64,000 bases of DNA, taken from the IMG/VR virus record IMGVR_UViG_3300042564_002580, positions 53,028 through 117,027 of that record. The stretch is one strand, 5' to 3'. Below, in pieces: positions 34,041-42,772 of the stretch (position 1 is the first letter of the stretch; each line of letters begins with the position of its first letter). The notes under the pieces are model-generated. The model searched no databases, was not told where the DNA came from, and saw only the letters and a list, made by a program, of their open reading frames with translations. The translations under genes were made by a program, and so were the position numbers. This stretch comes from a virus.

Positions 34041-34841
34041 ATGAGCAACGATTTAAAGTGGATGATATCATCCGATCAACAATTTCCGTATCAAGATGAT
34101 AAAATGATTGCGCTTTGGTTCAAGGTTATGAAGTGGTTTAAGCCAGATGTTGTGGACTACCTTGGAGACACTGATGACCAAGCTTGTTACAGCAAGTATA
34201 CAGAGGGTCGTTCCGCAGAATTTTTAAATCTTCATAAGACTGATAGCCGAGACCTTATTGTCCCAATGATGCGTCATGAAGCAAAAGGGGCTAGAGATTT
34301 TTACACAAAGACAAGAGAGATGCTTCCAGAGGCTCAGCTTTTTTCAGCACTAGGAAACCACGACGTTAGAATTTTTAACTATGTTGATGCAAAGCTTCCT
34401 GACTATATTAATGAAGTTACTCCAGAAGCACTATGGGGGCTAGACTCTTTAGGATATGAATATATCCACTATAACGAATTACCAAAGCGACGCTTTGGGG
34501 ATATCCACGTTCACCATGGACTTTCAATTGCATCAACTGGATCTGTTCGTAAAGATATGGAAGACCTTCAGATATCATTAATAAGAGGCCACTCTCATAG
34601 AATTGCTTCTCATTTAGTTACATACGAATTAAGAAACAATGGCGAAGGAGAAACTCTTCGTGGCTATGAGCTTGGTCACATGTGTGATGAAAAGGGACCA
34701 GGAATGAAATATATGCAACATCATGATTGGCAAAAGGGGTTTGCTGTTGCACACATTGTAAATGATTACCCACATATTAATATGATTCATGTGGCACCAG
34801 ACTATTCATGTGTTGTTGATGGGAAGCTAATTACGCTATGA
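34041..34841 (+). CDS. Metallophosphoesterase
   Basis: A 266-residue calcineurin-like phosphoesterase. Motifs in order: SSDQQ (D12; the usual DxH is DxQ), GDTDD near 41, GNHD at 105-108, HHG at 158-160 and GHSHR at 183-187. These ligate two metals. Related phage enzymes act on nucleotides, DNA ends or phosphoproteins; the substrate here cannot be read from sequence. It is the first gene after the strong replication-module promoter and overlaps the following zinc-ribbon gene by four bases. Confidence 0.85.
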   Translation: MSNDLKWMISSDQQFPYQDDKMIALWFKVMKWFKPDVVDYLGDTDDQACYSKYTEGRSAEFLNLHKTDSRDLIVPMMRHEAKGARDFYTKTREMLPEAQLFSALGNHDVRIFNYVDAKLPDYINEVTPEALWGLDSLGYEYIHYNELPKRRFGDIHVHHGLSIASTGSVRKDMEDLQISLIRGHSHRIASHLVTYELRNNGEGETLRGYELGHMCDEKGPGMKYMQHHDWQKGFAVAHIVNDYPHINMIHVAPDYSCVVDGKLITL

Positions 34842-35026
34842 TGAAATGCAATAGATGCCAAGGAAGAGTTTTTGTTGACAGAGTATTTTCGCAAAAACTA
34901 CACGTAGAGCTTTTCTGCTTGTTGTGCGGTAAAAGATGGATGATTAATAAGGATACGAGTGCACTAGGTAAATGGTTAGAAAAAAGAGAAAAAATTCAGC
35001 TAAAAGCATTCGGTATTTCTTCTTAA
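34838..35026 (+). CDS. Zinc-ribbon protein
   Basis: A 62-residue protein with CNRCQGRVFVDR and LFCLLCGKRWMI, a CxxC pair on each side of a beta turn, typical of a four-Cys zinc ribbon. The C-terminus is helical and basic. Such proteins in early phage regions may touch DNA or the host polymerase, but the target is unknown. Its end overlaps the next gene by 55 bases in another frame. Confidence 0.72.
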   Translation: MMKCNRCQGRVFVDRVFSQKLHVELFCLLCGKRWMINKDTSALGKWLEKREKIQLKAFGISS

Positions 35027-35454
35027 ATAACAAGATACATAAAGTATTAAGTCATTCAAGATCTAAAGACCAAATGGTTGCTTGGTGCTATCCAGATAAA
35101 AAGAGATTGCTTTATTCCTATTCACAAGTTTTAAAAACTATGGAGAATGCATATTCAACTAGTCAAGTAGCTCAAATGCTTGGTAAGCATAAGGTAACCA
35201 TAGAAGATTATATTTTGGACGGGAAGATAAGATATCCTCAGAAAGTATATCCAATAGGTAATCCAGATAGTACTTGGTATAAGTTTATGTATAGTGAATC
35301 GGACATTATGGACATACATGAGTTTATATTAGAATCAGGATACTCTAAGGATATGCCATCAAAGAATGAGATGAGAGCTCTTCTCAAACACAACACTATA
35401 TTGTATACTAAGACCAATGAAGGAAATTTTGTACCAGTATGGAAAGCAGAATAA
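34972..35454 (+). CDS. MerR/excisionase-like HTH protein
   Basis: A 160-residue protein. A very basic N-terminus (VRKKRKNSAKSIR) precedes AYSTSQVAQMLGKHKVTIEDYILDGKI, which matches the first helices of a MerR/excisionase-type winged helix. It may be a DNA-binding regulator. The 55-base overlap with the zinc-ribbon gene is unusually long; a later in-frame ATG at 35074 would avoid it and keep the HTH intact. Targets are unknown. Confidence 0.65.
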   Translation: MVRKKRKNSAKSIRYFFLNNKIHKVLSHSRSKDQMVAWCYPDKKRLLYSYSQVLKTMENAYSTSQVAQMLGKHKVTIEDYILDGKIRYPQKVYPIGNPDSTWYKFMYSESDIMDIHEFILESGYSKDMPSKNEMRALLKHNTILYTKTNEGNFVPVWKAE

Positions 35455-35561
35455 TGTCTAACAGGGTAGTAGTCTGTGACATATGCAAGAAAGAGATAGA
35501 ATTACGTTGGGGCATCTTTGCTCATGACAGTTTAAGCAGACATAGAAAGGCTGAGCACTAA
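35454..35561 (+). CDS. 35-residue C2H2-type zinc finger protein
   Basis: A tiny gene that shares one base with its neighbours on both sides (ATAATG and TAATG junctions), which supports real translation. Its 35 residues contain CDIC at 8-11 and RHRKAEH at the end, giving Cx2C, 18 residues, then HxxxxH. That is a classical-looking zinc finger within a fully formed short ORF. It is probably a nucleic-acid- or protein-binding peptide. Confidence 0.62.
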   Translation: MSNRVVVCDICKKEIELRWGIFAHDSLSRHRKAEH

Positions 35562-35770
35562 TGGAAAAAGGAACTCAAGTTAGAGTAGACTTATCTTTTA
35601 CACGCAACCTTGGTAACTTTGAAAGCATCAAGATTGGTATTGGTGTAGATGATTTTGTGCGAGACGGAGAGACAGTAGATGCCGCAGCAGACAGAGTCTA
35701 TAAGTTTGTTGAAGATAAGCTAATTCAAAAGACACAAGAAGTAGAAGAGGAATTGCGTGGCAGTAAATAA
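35561..35770 (+). CDS. Hypothetical protein
   Basis: A 69-residue protein with a beta-strand/helix layout (GTQVRVDLSFTRNLGNFESIKIGIGVDDFV, then DAAADRVYKFVEDKLIQKTQEVEEEL). Similar small proteins accompany helicase genes in actinophages, with no assigned role. It is coupled to the zinc finger upstream and overlaps the next gene by 14 bases. Confidence 0.65.
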   Translation: MEKGTQVRVDLSFTRNLGNFESIKIGIGVDDFVRDGETVDAAADRVYKFVEDKLIQKTQEVEEELRGSK

Positions 35771-36071
35771 AGAACCCTACATTCTTCTTTCTTTGTACTC
35801 TATTCTATATGAGGAGGCTTATAAAACAAAGCCAACTATCAATAGGTATAAGGAAAAATGGGCTATGCAAGATGTTATAGATAGCATAGGGTTTGATAGA
35901 GCTAGAGATGTTTTAGAATATTATTTTAAGACTGGAAAGAATAGACACCCACTTAATTTCTTTTACAATAATTTTGACAGAATAGAAGACATGATGATTC
36001 AAATTAAAGAAGATAAAGTTAACAGAAGCCGTCTGTTGCAAGAAACTAAAAGAATGGTTGAGGATAATTAG
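35757..36071 (+). CDS. Putative replication accessory protein (helicase-loader position)
   Basis: A 104-residue, largely helical protein with a GTG start, lying immediately before the replicative helicase and sharing one base with it. Segments: YILLSLYSILYEEAYKTKPTINRYKEKWAMQDVID, then RHPLNFFYNNFDRIEDMM. Size and place resemble helicase loaders such as T4 gp59, but no signature is visible. Confidence 0.55.
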   Translation: MAVNKEPYILLSLYSILYEEAYKTKPTINRYKEKWAMQDVIDSIGFDRARDVLEYYFKTGKNRHPLNFFYNNFDRIEDMMIQIKEDKVNRSRLLQETKRMVEDN

Positions 36072-37306
36072 TGAATACAGAAGCAGAGCTAATTTCAGCA
36101 GTTTGTAAAAACAAAGACATAAGCACCATTCTTGCAGATAATTCAGACGACCTGTTTGTATCCCATAAGGATATCTGGGAAGGCCTTAAGTCATACTACT
36201 ATAAATTTAGGGCAGTGCCAGAAGCTACAATTCTACAGGATAAGTTTAAAGACTTTGAGCCAGTTGAAACAAAAGGAGAAACTGGTTATTACCTAGATAA
36301 ATTAAAAAATGAATTTGTAGGGAATAAGTTGAAGACTATTCTTATGCAAGCAGGCTCATCTCTAAAAGAAGACGCACCCTCAAGAGTTCTTGGCACAATG
36401 CAGTCACAACTCGCAACACTAAGTCGATACACAAACAATGTTAAGGATTTAGACATTACAGATTTAGACTCGGCTGAAAGACACTACGAGTCAGTAAGAA
36501 CTAGATCGTTAGCAATGGGAGGAAGCCCAGGAATTTTAACAGGCTTCGATGCAATTGATAAAGCTTATCCAACTGGAATGGCACCAGGCCACCTTATCGT
36601 TGCTATTGGTTGGCCAGGACGCGGTAAGACTTGGTTTACATCTTACCTAGCATGCAAAGCTTGGGAGCAGGGATTTAAGCCAATGATTGTTTCTCTTGAG
36701 ATGGCACCAGAGAATATGCGAGATAGAATTTATACAATGCTTGGCTCTGGTTTATTTAGAGCAAGCGATTTGTCAAAGGGTGACATTAACATTGATGATT
36801 TTAAAACATGGGGAAAAAAGAAGACAGAAGGTAAGAATAGCTTTATCCTAGTTTCAAATGAGGGAGCTGGAGAAGTAACACCTGCAACTATTCAGGGAAA
36901 GATTGACCAGCATAAGCCAGATCTAGTTATCCTTGACTACCATCAGCTGTTCAATGATAATAAGAGAAGTAATTCTGAAGTTGAAAGAAATAGAAATATC
37001 TCAAGAGACTTCAAACTCCTTGCTGTAACAAATGGAATTCCTATTATTGATATTACTGCTGCAACTGCAGATGATATCTCAGATCAAAAAGAACCTCCAA
37101 TGATGAGCCAGGTAGCATGGTCAAAGGCTATTGAGTACGATGCTGATATGGCTATTGCAATTCATAAGCATGCAAATACAGATCTTATTGAGGTTGTATC
37201 TAGAAAGAATAGGCATGGTCACGATTTTAGATTCTTCCTTGACTGGGATATCAATAGAGGAGTCATTACTCCAATCTATGAAGACCTTCCAGAGCTGAGC
37301 AAGTGA
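36071..37306 (+). CDS. Replicative DNA helicase (DnaB/gp41 family)
   Basis: A 411-residue RecA-fold helicase that unwinds DNA 5' to 3' at the phage fork. The N-terminal domain (MNTEAELISAVCKNKDISTIL) is DnaB-like. Walker A GWPGRGKTW has K186; SLEMAPENMRDRI is motif H1a; Walker B LVILDYHQL has D289; an arginine-containing VVSRKNRHG lies near the C-terminus. Length is that of T4 gp41-type rather than bacterial DnaB. The GTG overlaps the preceding stop. Primase follows. Confidence 0.9.
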   Translation: MNTEAELISAVCKNKDISTILADNSDDLFVSHKDIWEGLKSYYYKFRAVPEATILQDKFKDFEPVETKGETGYYLDKLKNEFVGNKLKTILMQAGSSLKEDAPSRVLGTMQSQLATLSRYTNNVKDLDITDLDSAERHYESVRTRSLAMGGSPGILTGFDAIDKAYPTGMAPGHLIVAIGWPGRGKTWFTSYLACKAWEQGFKPMIVSLEMAPENMRDRIYTMLGSGLFRASDLSKGDINIDDFKTWGKKKTEGKNSFILVSNEGAGEVTPATIQGKIDQHKPDLVILDYHQLFNDNKRSNSEVERNRNISRDFKLLAVTNGIPIIDITAATADDISDQKEPPMMSQVAWSKAIEYDADMAIAIHKHANTDLIEVVSRKNRHGHDFRFFLDWDINRGVITPIYEDLPELSK

Positions 37307-37593
37307 CCCATCAAAATATTAAAAGGTTTCAAATAAGAGTTGAGTTTTTAGATGATTCAGATATGATCAGAATAAAAAAACAATATGATGATTTGCTTGT
37401 AGGCCAAATGAAAGACGCTGGATACACAAGGGTACTTGACATAGACCCAGCTTTTTCGGTAGAATTTGACGGACAAACATGGAAGTTCTTAATGACCCTC
37501 CATGGAGTTTATGTAGGAAAGAAGAAGGCATGGCAATTAGAGGGTATAACCCAAGGCAAATTGATACATCGGAATACTCCTCTGCCCACATAA
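37303..37593 (+). CDS. Hypothetical protein between helicase and primase
   Basis: A 96-residue protein with a GTG start overlapping the helicase stop by four bases. Its start RFQIRVEFLDDSDMIRIKKQYDDLLVGQ and later VEFDGQTWKFLMTLHGVYVGKKKAWQLEGI suggest a small alpha/beta domain. No family is recognised. The C-terminal 64 bases overlap the primase start region. Confidence 0.62.
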   Translation: MTHQNIKRFQIRVEFLDDSDMIRIKKQYDDLLVGQMKDAGYTRVLDIDPAFSVEFDGQTWKFLMTLHGVYVGKKKAWQLEGITQGKLIHRNTPLPT

Positions 37594-38519
37594 AATCAAT
37601 AGTTCAAAGTTTAGGAATAGATATGGTTGGAGAAACTTCCAACGACTTTCTTGCCTATTGTCCATTTCATTCAAATAGACACACCTCAAGCTTTAGTATA
37701 AGTAAAACAAAAGGTGCATATATTTGCTTTAACCCATCATGCGGTGAATCTGGAACAATGAGCGATCTAGTAAAAAAGATTTTAAACAAAAATGAATTTC
37801 AGTCTCTAAGGTATATCGAATCAAAGCAAAATGAAGCTCTAGAAAATTTTGACGAATCCCTTAATGAGATGTTAGAAGACAAGCCAGATTTCGTTGAATT
37901 CCCAGAAGAGACACTAGTTAATTTACACAAAGGTTTGATGAATAGCGATAAAGGAAAAGACTATTTAAAATCTCGCGGTATTGACTTAGATTCAATTAAA
38001 CATTTTTCATTAGGGTATTCGGATAATATGGATATGATAACTGTACCAGTTCATAGTCCAGATGGAATCCCAGTTGGAGTTGTTGGACGATCCATTTCTG
38101 ACAAAAGATTTAAGAATAGCAAAGACCTTCCAAGAAGTAAAACTATGTTTAACATACACCGTGCTAAAAAAATTGGAGATAGGGTTATTGTCGTCGAGTC
38201 TAGCTTTGATGCAATTCGTGTTCACCAAGCTGGCTTTCCAAATGTTGTGGCTACATTGGGTGGTCACATATCTGGACAAAACCTTAACCTGTTAAATAGA
38301 TACTTCAATACAGTTATTATTATGACAGATGCGGATAAGGCTGGAAGAGATTTAGGCTCAACAATTGCATACAAATTAAGTAATAAAAACATCTTGTGGG
38401 CATCGCATTCTTATGGTAGAATATATCCAGAGGGTGTAAAAGATGCAGGTGATATGTCTGATGAAGATATTAAAGCCTGTATAGCAAATGCCATATCTAA
38501 TTTCGAATATAAAAATTAA
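37530..38519 (+). CDS. DNA primase (DnaG-type, zinc finger plus Toprim)
   Basis: A 329-residue primase making RNA primers for lagging strands. The CHC2 zinc finger is C44, H47, C66, C71 (YCPFHSNRHTSS, ICFNPSCGESG). The Toprim core has E223 in VVESSFDAI and D267/D269 in MTDADKAGRD. It lacks the C-terminal helicase-binding domain of bacterial DnaG. ATG 37530 follows AGGAAAGAAGAAGG; an upstream in-frame ATG at 37479 would add 17 residues inside the previous gene and is less likely. Confidence 0.88.
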   Translation: MAIRGYNPRQIDTSEYSSAHIKSIVQSLGIDMVGETSNDFLAYCPFHSNRHTSSFSISKTKGAYICFNPSCGESGTMSDLVKKILNKNEFQSLRYIESKQNEALENFDESLNEMLEDKPDFVEFPEETLVNLHKGLMNSDKGKDYLKSRGIDLDSIKHFSLGYSDNMDMITVPVHSPDGIPVGVVGRSISDKRFKNSKDLPRSKTMFNIHRAKKIGDRVIVVESSFDAIRVHQAGFPNVVATLGGHISGQNLNLLNRYFNTVIIMTDADKAGRDLGSTIAYKLSNKNILWASHSYGRIYPEGVKDAGDMSDEDIKACIANAISNFEYKN

Positions 38520-38540
38520 ACAATAATATAAGTGATCACA

Positions 38541-38557
38541 AACGGATATATACCGTT
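38541..38557 (+). promoter_or_regulatory. Leader hairpin before the gp32-like gene
   Basis: AACGG-ATATATA-CCGTT, a five-pair stem 10 bases before the AAGGAG of the next gene. It could be an operator or a translational control element. Confidence 0.4.
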
Positions 38558-38577
38558 ACATACATAAGGAGAATAAA

Positions 38578-39252
38578 ATGGGAATAGTAAAAGGTTTGTC
38601 AGGAATGACAAAGGCAATGGACAAGGTTACATACACTAGTTCAGAAGATAGCAAGGCAAAGTGGTTAAAGATTGAAGATGGAGAAGCAGTAAAGATTCGC
38701 TTCTTGCAAGAGCTTGATCCAGATTCACCACACTATAATGAAAAAATGGGTTGCGGATTTTTTGCAATTGAGCACACAAACCCTAAAGATTATCGCCGTA
38801 AGGCACTAGACACAATGGAAGATGAAGGCCGTGACTGGGCTCAAGAACAGCACCGTAAAGATCCAAAGGCTGGCTGGGGTGCAAGAAAGCGCCTATATAT
38901 TAATGTCCTAGTTGATGACGGAAAGACTGAGCCATATGTAGCAATTCTTTCTCAAGGAGTAAGCGGTAAAACAATTACACCAACACTGATTGAATATGCA
39001 AATGAAATGGGAAGCATCACAAATCTAATGTGGCGTGTAAAGCGTAGTGGTCTTAAGACAGACACAAGCTACACAATTATACCGTTGGCTAAAGATGAAA
39101 AGCCATTCGACTTTTCTGCTGTCGAGCTGTTTGATTTAGAAAAAACAGCAGTGCGTAGCGTTCCATACGCAGAGCAGGAAGCATTCTATACTGGTGAGTC
39201 ATCTCCAGAAGAACGAGAGTCATCTTCAACAAGTAGCAGCGTAGACTGGTAA
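38578..39252 (+). CDS. Single-stranded DNA-binding protein (gp32-like)
   Basis: A 224-residue protein with a strong AAGGAG. The fold seems OB-like (KWLKIEDGEAVKIRFLQEL, ARKRLYINVLVDDGKTEPYVAILSQG). The tail is acidic and Ser-rich, ending SSVDW, as in ssDNA-binding proteins whose tails recruit replication partners. A zinc-binding Cys cluster like that of T4 gp32 is absent. Placement between primase and polymerase fits. It could alternatively be another recombination-associated ssDNA protein. Confidence 0.65.
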   Translation: MGIVKGLSGMTKAMDKVTYTSSEDSKAKWLKIEDGEAVKIRFLQELDPDSPHYNEKMGCGFFAIEHTNPKDYRRKALDTMEDEGRDWAQEQHRKDPKAGWGARKRLYINVLVDDGKTEPYVAILSQGVSGKTITPTLIEYANEMGSITNLMWRVKRSGLKTDTSYTIIPLAKDEKPFDFSAVELFDLEKTAVRSVPYAEQEAFYTGESSPEERESSSTSSSVDW

Positions 39253-39277
39253 GAGAGAGTATAGGCGGAGAATTAAG

Positions 39278-42200
39278 TTGAACTTCACACATTTACATGT
39301 GCATTCTTTCTATTCATTAATGGATGGGCTTAATTCTCCCGCCGAACTCGTAAAAGCTGCGAAGGAAGCAGGGCAGACTTCTTTGGCAATTACTGACCAC
39401 GGAACTTTGTCTTCACACCGTGAAATGCAAATTGCATGTAAAGATCAAGGCATTAAGCCAATTCTCGGAGTTGAAGCTTACATTTCTCCGACAGATAGAT
39501 TTGATCGTTCATCTAAGACAGATAAGTCTATTCAGGCTTATAACCACATTATTCTTTTAGCTAAAAATAAAAAAGGTCTTGAGAATATTAATATACTACA
39601 GGAACTTGCATGGAATGAAGGTTTTTATCACAAGCCACGTATTGATAGGGAGGTTCTTAGGGAATATGCTGAAGGCATTATTGTATTGTCTGGATGCCTT
39701 AATGGGCTTATCTCTAAGGCTATCGAAAGGGGCGAATTTTCTGAAGCTAAAATGGTTCTCAAAGATTTTCAAAAAACTTTCGGTCAAGATTTTTATGTTG
39801 AGGTTCAATCTCACAATCCGCAAGAAATAAATTTAAAGCTGCTTGAATTAGCAGATGAGCTTAAAATAAAGGCGGTAGCAACAGGTGATGCTCATTTCGC
39901 TAAAGAAGAAGACCGTGTACTAGAAGAAGCAATGCTTATTCTATCAACATCTCCTAAGTCAGATAAAGATGCAGACTTTGAAATGTCAAGACAAATGCCA
40001 GATATGATGGATAGATTTAATTACCTATATCCAGAACGTAGAATATCATTTCAAGACTATAATCTATTTATTCAAAGTAGGTCTGAAATTGAGGCGGACT
40101 TTAATAAAGTAGGAATTACTCGTACAGACATATACGATAATACAATGGAAATTGCTGATAAAATTGGCGAGTATGACTTCCATGAGGGGCTAGATCTGCT
40201 ACCTATCCCAAAGACCAATGCTGACAAGAAACTGTCTGATATGGCCTTAGAAGGCCTTAAAAGACTATCCCTAGACAAAGATCAGGTCTACTTGGATAGA
40301 ATTGCAGAAGAATTATCTATAATTAAAGATAAGGCATTTGCTTCATATTTCCTAGTTGTAGCAGATATGATTACATGGGCTAAGTCAAATAATATTATGG
40401 TTGGCCCAGGACGTGGCTCTGCAGCTGGCTCATTAGTTTGCTATGCCCTTGGAATTACAGATGTGGATCCAATTAAATATGATCTTCTATTCTTCCGATT
40501 TATTAACCCAGAGCGCAATGACTTCCCAGATATTGATACCGATTTTGAAGACCGCCGTCGCAAAGAGGTAAAGGATTACTTAAAGAAAAAGTTTAAGCAC
40601 GTTGCATCTATTTCTACATATACTTATTTTAAAGATAAGGGTGTAATTAGAGATGCTGCAAGAGTATTCATGGTTCCCCTTTCAGATGTTAATCGTGCAA
40701 TGAAATCGATTGATACATTTGAAGACTTTATGGATTCGCCAAATACAAAAGAATTTAGAGCAAAGTATCCAGAAGTAACTTGGCTTGCAGAAAGACTTCG
40801 TGGAAAGATTCGAAGTGTTGGAGTCCATGCTGCAGGTGTTGTAGTTGCAAAAGATGATTTAAGAAAGTACGCACCAATAGAGTCCAGAGCTGATGCAAAT
40901 GATGAAGTCTCTGGAAGAATTCCAGTCGTGGCATACGATATGGATACGGTTGCAGATATCGGTCTTATTAAGCTAGATGCCCTAGGTCTTAAGACTTTAT
41001 CTGTGATCTCTGATACTTTAAAATCAATTAAGAGTCGATATGACAAAGATATTAATCTTTATGACATTGCTTTAGATGATGAGAATGTTTATAAAATTTT
41101 TAACGATGGATACACAAAAGGAATATTCCAGGCAGAAGCAACACCATATACAAACTTACTTATAAAAATGCGTGTCGATAAATTTGAAGACTTAGCTGCA
41201 TCAAATGCTTTGGTTAGACCAGGAGCTATGAATACAGTTGGAGCCTCTTACATCAAGCGTAAGCACGGTAATGAAGCAGTTAATTATATCCATCCAATTA
41301 TGAAACCTTTTACAGAAAATACATACGGGGTGATTATATATCAAGAGCAGGTTATGCAAGCATGCGTACACCTAGGAGGAATGACTTGGTCAGAGGCTGA
41401 CAAGGTTAGAAAGGTTATTGGTAAAAAGCAAGATGCAAAAGAACTCAGTCCATTCAAAGATAAATTTATTCAGGGCGCTAAAAAGCATATCAGCGCAGAA
41501 GAAGCAGACAATCTCTGGAAAACATTCGAAGCTCACGCTGGATACTCATTCAATCGTAGTCACGCTGTCGCTTATTCTATGCTTTCTTATTATACCGCTT
41601 GGCTTAAGTGCTATTATCCTTTGGAATTTTTATTCTCGATCCTTAAAAATGAAGGGGACAAAGACGCCAGAACAGGCTATTTGATTGAGGCTAAGAGGCT
41701 TGGGATTAAAGTTAAGCTGCCACATGTAAATGAATCAGATGTAAATTTTTCACTACAAAAAGATTCAATTAGATTTGGTTTAGCTGAAGTTAAATTTATT
41801 TCAGACAGCATTGCAAATAAAATTATTGAAAAGAGACCTTATGAAAACTATAAAGATTTTGTTGACAAGGCATCCAAAAAGGGTAGCGGCATTAACTCTA
41901 GGGCCGTTAATTCTCTTAATGCTATTGGGGGCGCTGCTTTTGATGATAACCCTAGAAGCGGTAAAGAAGCAGAGTCTTATTACGAGTTTTTAGGAATACC
42001 TTCCTTTAACCTATCCAACTTAGAGCCAAGAGTAAAGGCACAAGCTAGACCTATTGATGAGTTTGAAGAGCTAGGATCTTTTGTTATGTTTGGAATGGCT
42101 AAAAGTATAAAGCGTGGGAATGGCTGGTCACGAATAGAGTTAGTCGATGAAAGTGGATCTGTTGGACTGTTTGATATTGAACAGACAAAAATAGAAACAA

Positions 42201-42547
42201 ACAAAATGTATTTTGTTTTAGTTGGAGACAATAGAATATCTAGATATATAGATGTAGATTCTATTACCAAAGATTCAGATGATCCATTTGTAAAGTATTT
42301 ATATGCAAAGTCTTACCCTATTGACGAAAATCAAAGGTTTGTGATAAGCTATACTCCATATAAAACAAAAGCTGGCAAAACCATGGCTCACCTTGTAATG
42401 TCAGATAAAGATAAGAATTTAAATAGAGCAATTGTGTTTTCAAGCATGTACCCACTTTCGTTGGCAAAGATGCGAGAAGGAATGATATGCGAGCCAGTTC
42501 TAAAAACTTTAGAAGATGGAACACTTATGGTTAAGGAAGTAAAATGA
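39278..42547 (+). CDS. dnaE: DNA polymerase III alpha subunit (DnaE type)
   Basis: A 1089-residue C-family replicative polymerase. It has an N-terminal PHP domain (THLHVHSFYSLMDG, AITDHGTLSSH). The catalytic palm holds GPGRGSAAGSLVCYALGI and PDIDTDF (D418, D420, D422). SVGVHAAGVVV, a helix-hairpin-helix region near 850 and a C-terminal OB fold (LGSFVMFGMAKSIKRGNGWSRIEL) follow. The start is TTG 39278 after GGCGGAG. It is slightly shorter than host DnaE (about 1160-1180). No separate proofreading subunit is seen in this window; the PHP domain could provide it. Confidence 0.95.
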   Translation: MNFTHLHVHSFYSLMDGLNSPAELVKAAKEAGQTSLAITDHGTLSSHREMQIACKDQGIKPILGVEAYISPTDRFDRSSKTDKSIQAYNHIILLAKNKKGLENINILQELAWNEGFYHKPRIDREVLREYAEGIIVLSGCLNGLISKAIERGEFSEAKMVLKDFQKTFGQDFYVEVQSHNPQEINLKLLELADELKIKAVATGDAHFAKEEDRVLEEAMLILSTSPKSDKDADFEMSRQMPDMMDRFNYLYPERRISFQDYNLFIQSRSEIEADFNKVGITRTDIYDNTMEIADKIGEYDFHEGLDLLPIPKTNADKKLSDMALEGLKRLSLDKDQVYLDRIAEELSIIKDKAFASYFLVVADMITWAKSNNIMVGPGRGSAAGSLVCYALGITDVDPIKYDLLFFRFINPERNDFPDIDTDFEDRRRKEVKDYLKKKFKHVASISTYTYFKDKGVIRDAARVFMVPLSDVNRAMKSIDTFEDFMDSPNTKEFRAKYPEVTWLAERLRGKIRSVGVHAAGVVVAKDDLRKYAPIESRADANDEVSGRIPVVAYDMDTVADIGLIKLDALGLKTLSVISDTLKSIKSRYDKDINLYDIALDDENVYKIFNDGYTKGIFQAEATPYTNLLIKMRVDKFEDLAASNALVRPGAMNTVGASYIKRKHGNEAVNYIHPIMKPFTENTYGVIIYQEQVMQACVHLGGMTWSEADKVRKVIGKKQDAKELSPFKDKFIQGAKKHISAEEADNLWKTFEAHAGYSFNRSHAVAYSMLSYYTAWLKCYYPLEFLFSILKNEGDKDARTGYLIEAKRLGIKVKLPHVNESDVNFSLQKDSIRFGLAEVKFISDSIANKIIEKRPYENYKDFVDKASKKGSGINSRAVNSLNAIGGAAFDDNPRSGKEAESYYEFLGIPSFNLSNLEPRVKAQARPIDEFEELGSFVMFGMAKSIKRGNGWSRIELVDESGSVGLFDIEQTKIETNKMYFVLVGDNRISRYIDVDSITKDSDDPFVKYLYAKSYPIDENQRFVISYTPYKTKAGKTMAHLVMSDKDKNLNRAIVFSSMYPLSLAKMREGMICEPVLKTLEDGTLMVKEVK

Positions 42548-42768
42548 CAGATAGCACTGAAGACGTATTCAAGACGATGAACTCATCTAGGGTTCTAGTT
42601 GCGATATTAAATAAGATAGGATCTATTGAGATTCCAACCGAAGACTTTGTAAAAGCAAGTAGCGAGGACGCTCAGCTATCAGTAACTTATAATAATGAAA
42701 CATTGTCATTTGAGTTTAAGATTGAGGATAAGGGCACAGATTCTAACCTTGAAGTGATATCTGATTAA
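42544..42768 (+). CDS. Hypothetical protein
   Basis: A 74-residue acidic protein overlapping the polymerase stop by four bases (ATGA). Segments VLVAILNKIGSIEIPTEDFVKA and LSVTYNNETLSFEFKIEDKG suggest a small alpha/beta domain. It lies between polymerase and recombinase, so it may be a replication accessory. Function unknown. Confidence 0.65.
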   Translation: MTDSTEDVFKTMNSSRVLVAILNKIGSIEIPTEDFVKASSEDAQLSVTYNNETLSFEFKIEDKGTDSNLEVISD

Positions 42769-42772
42769 TCAA

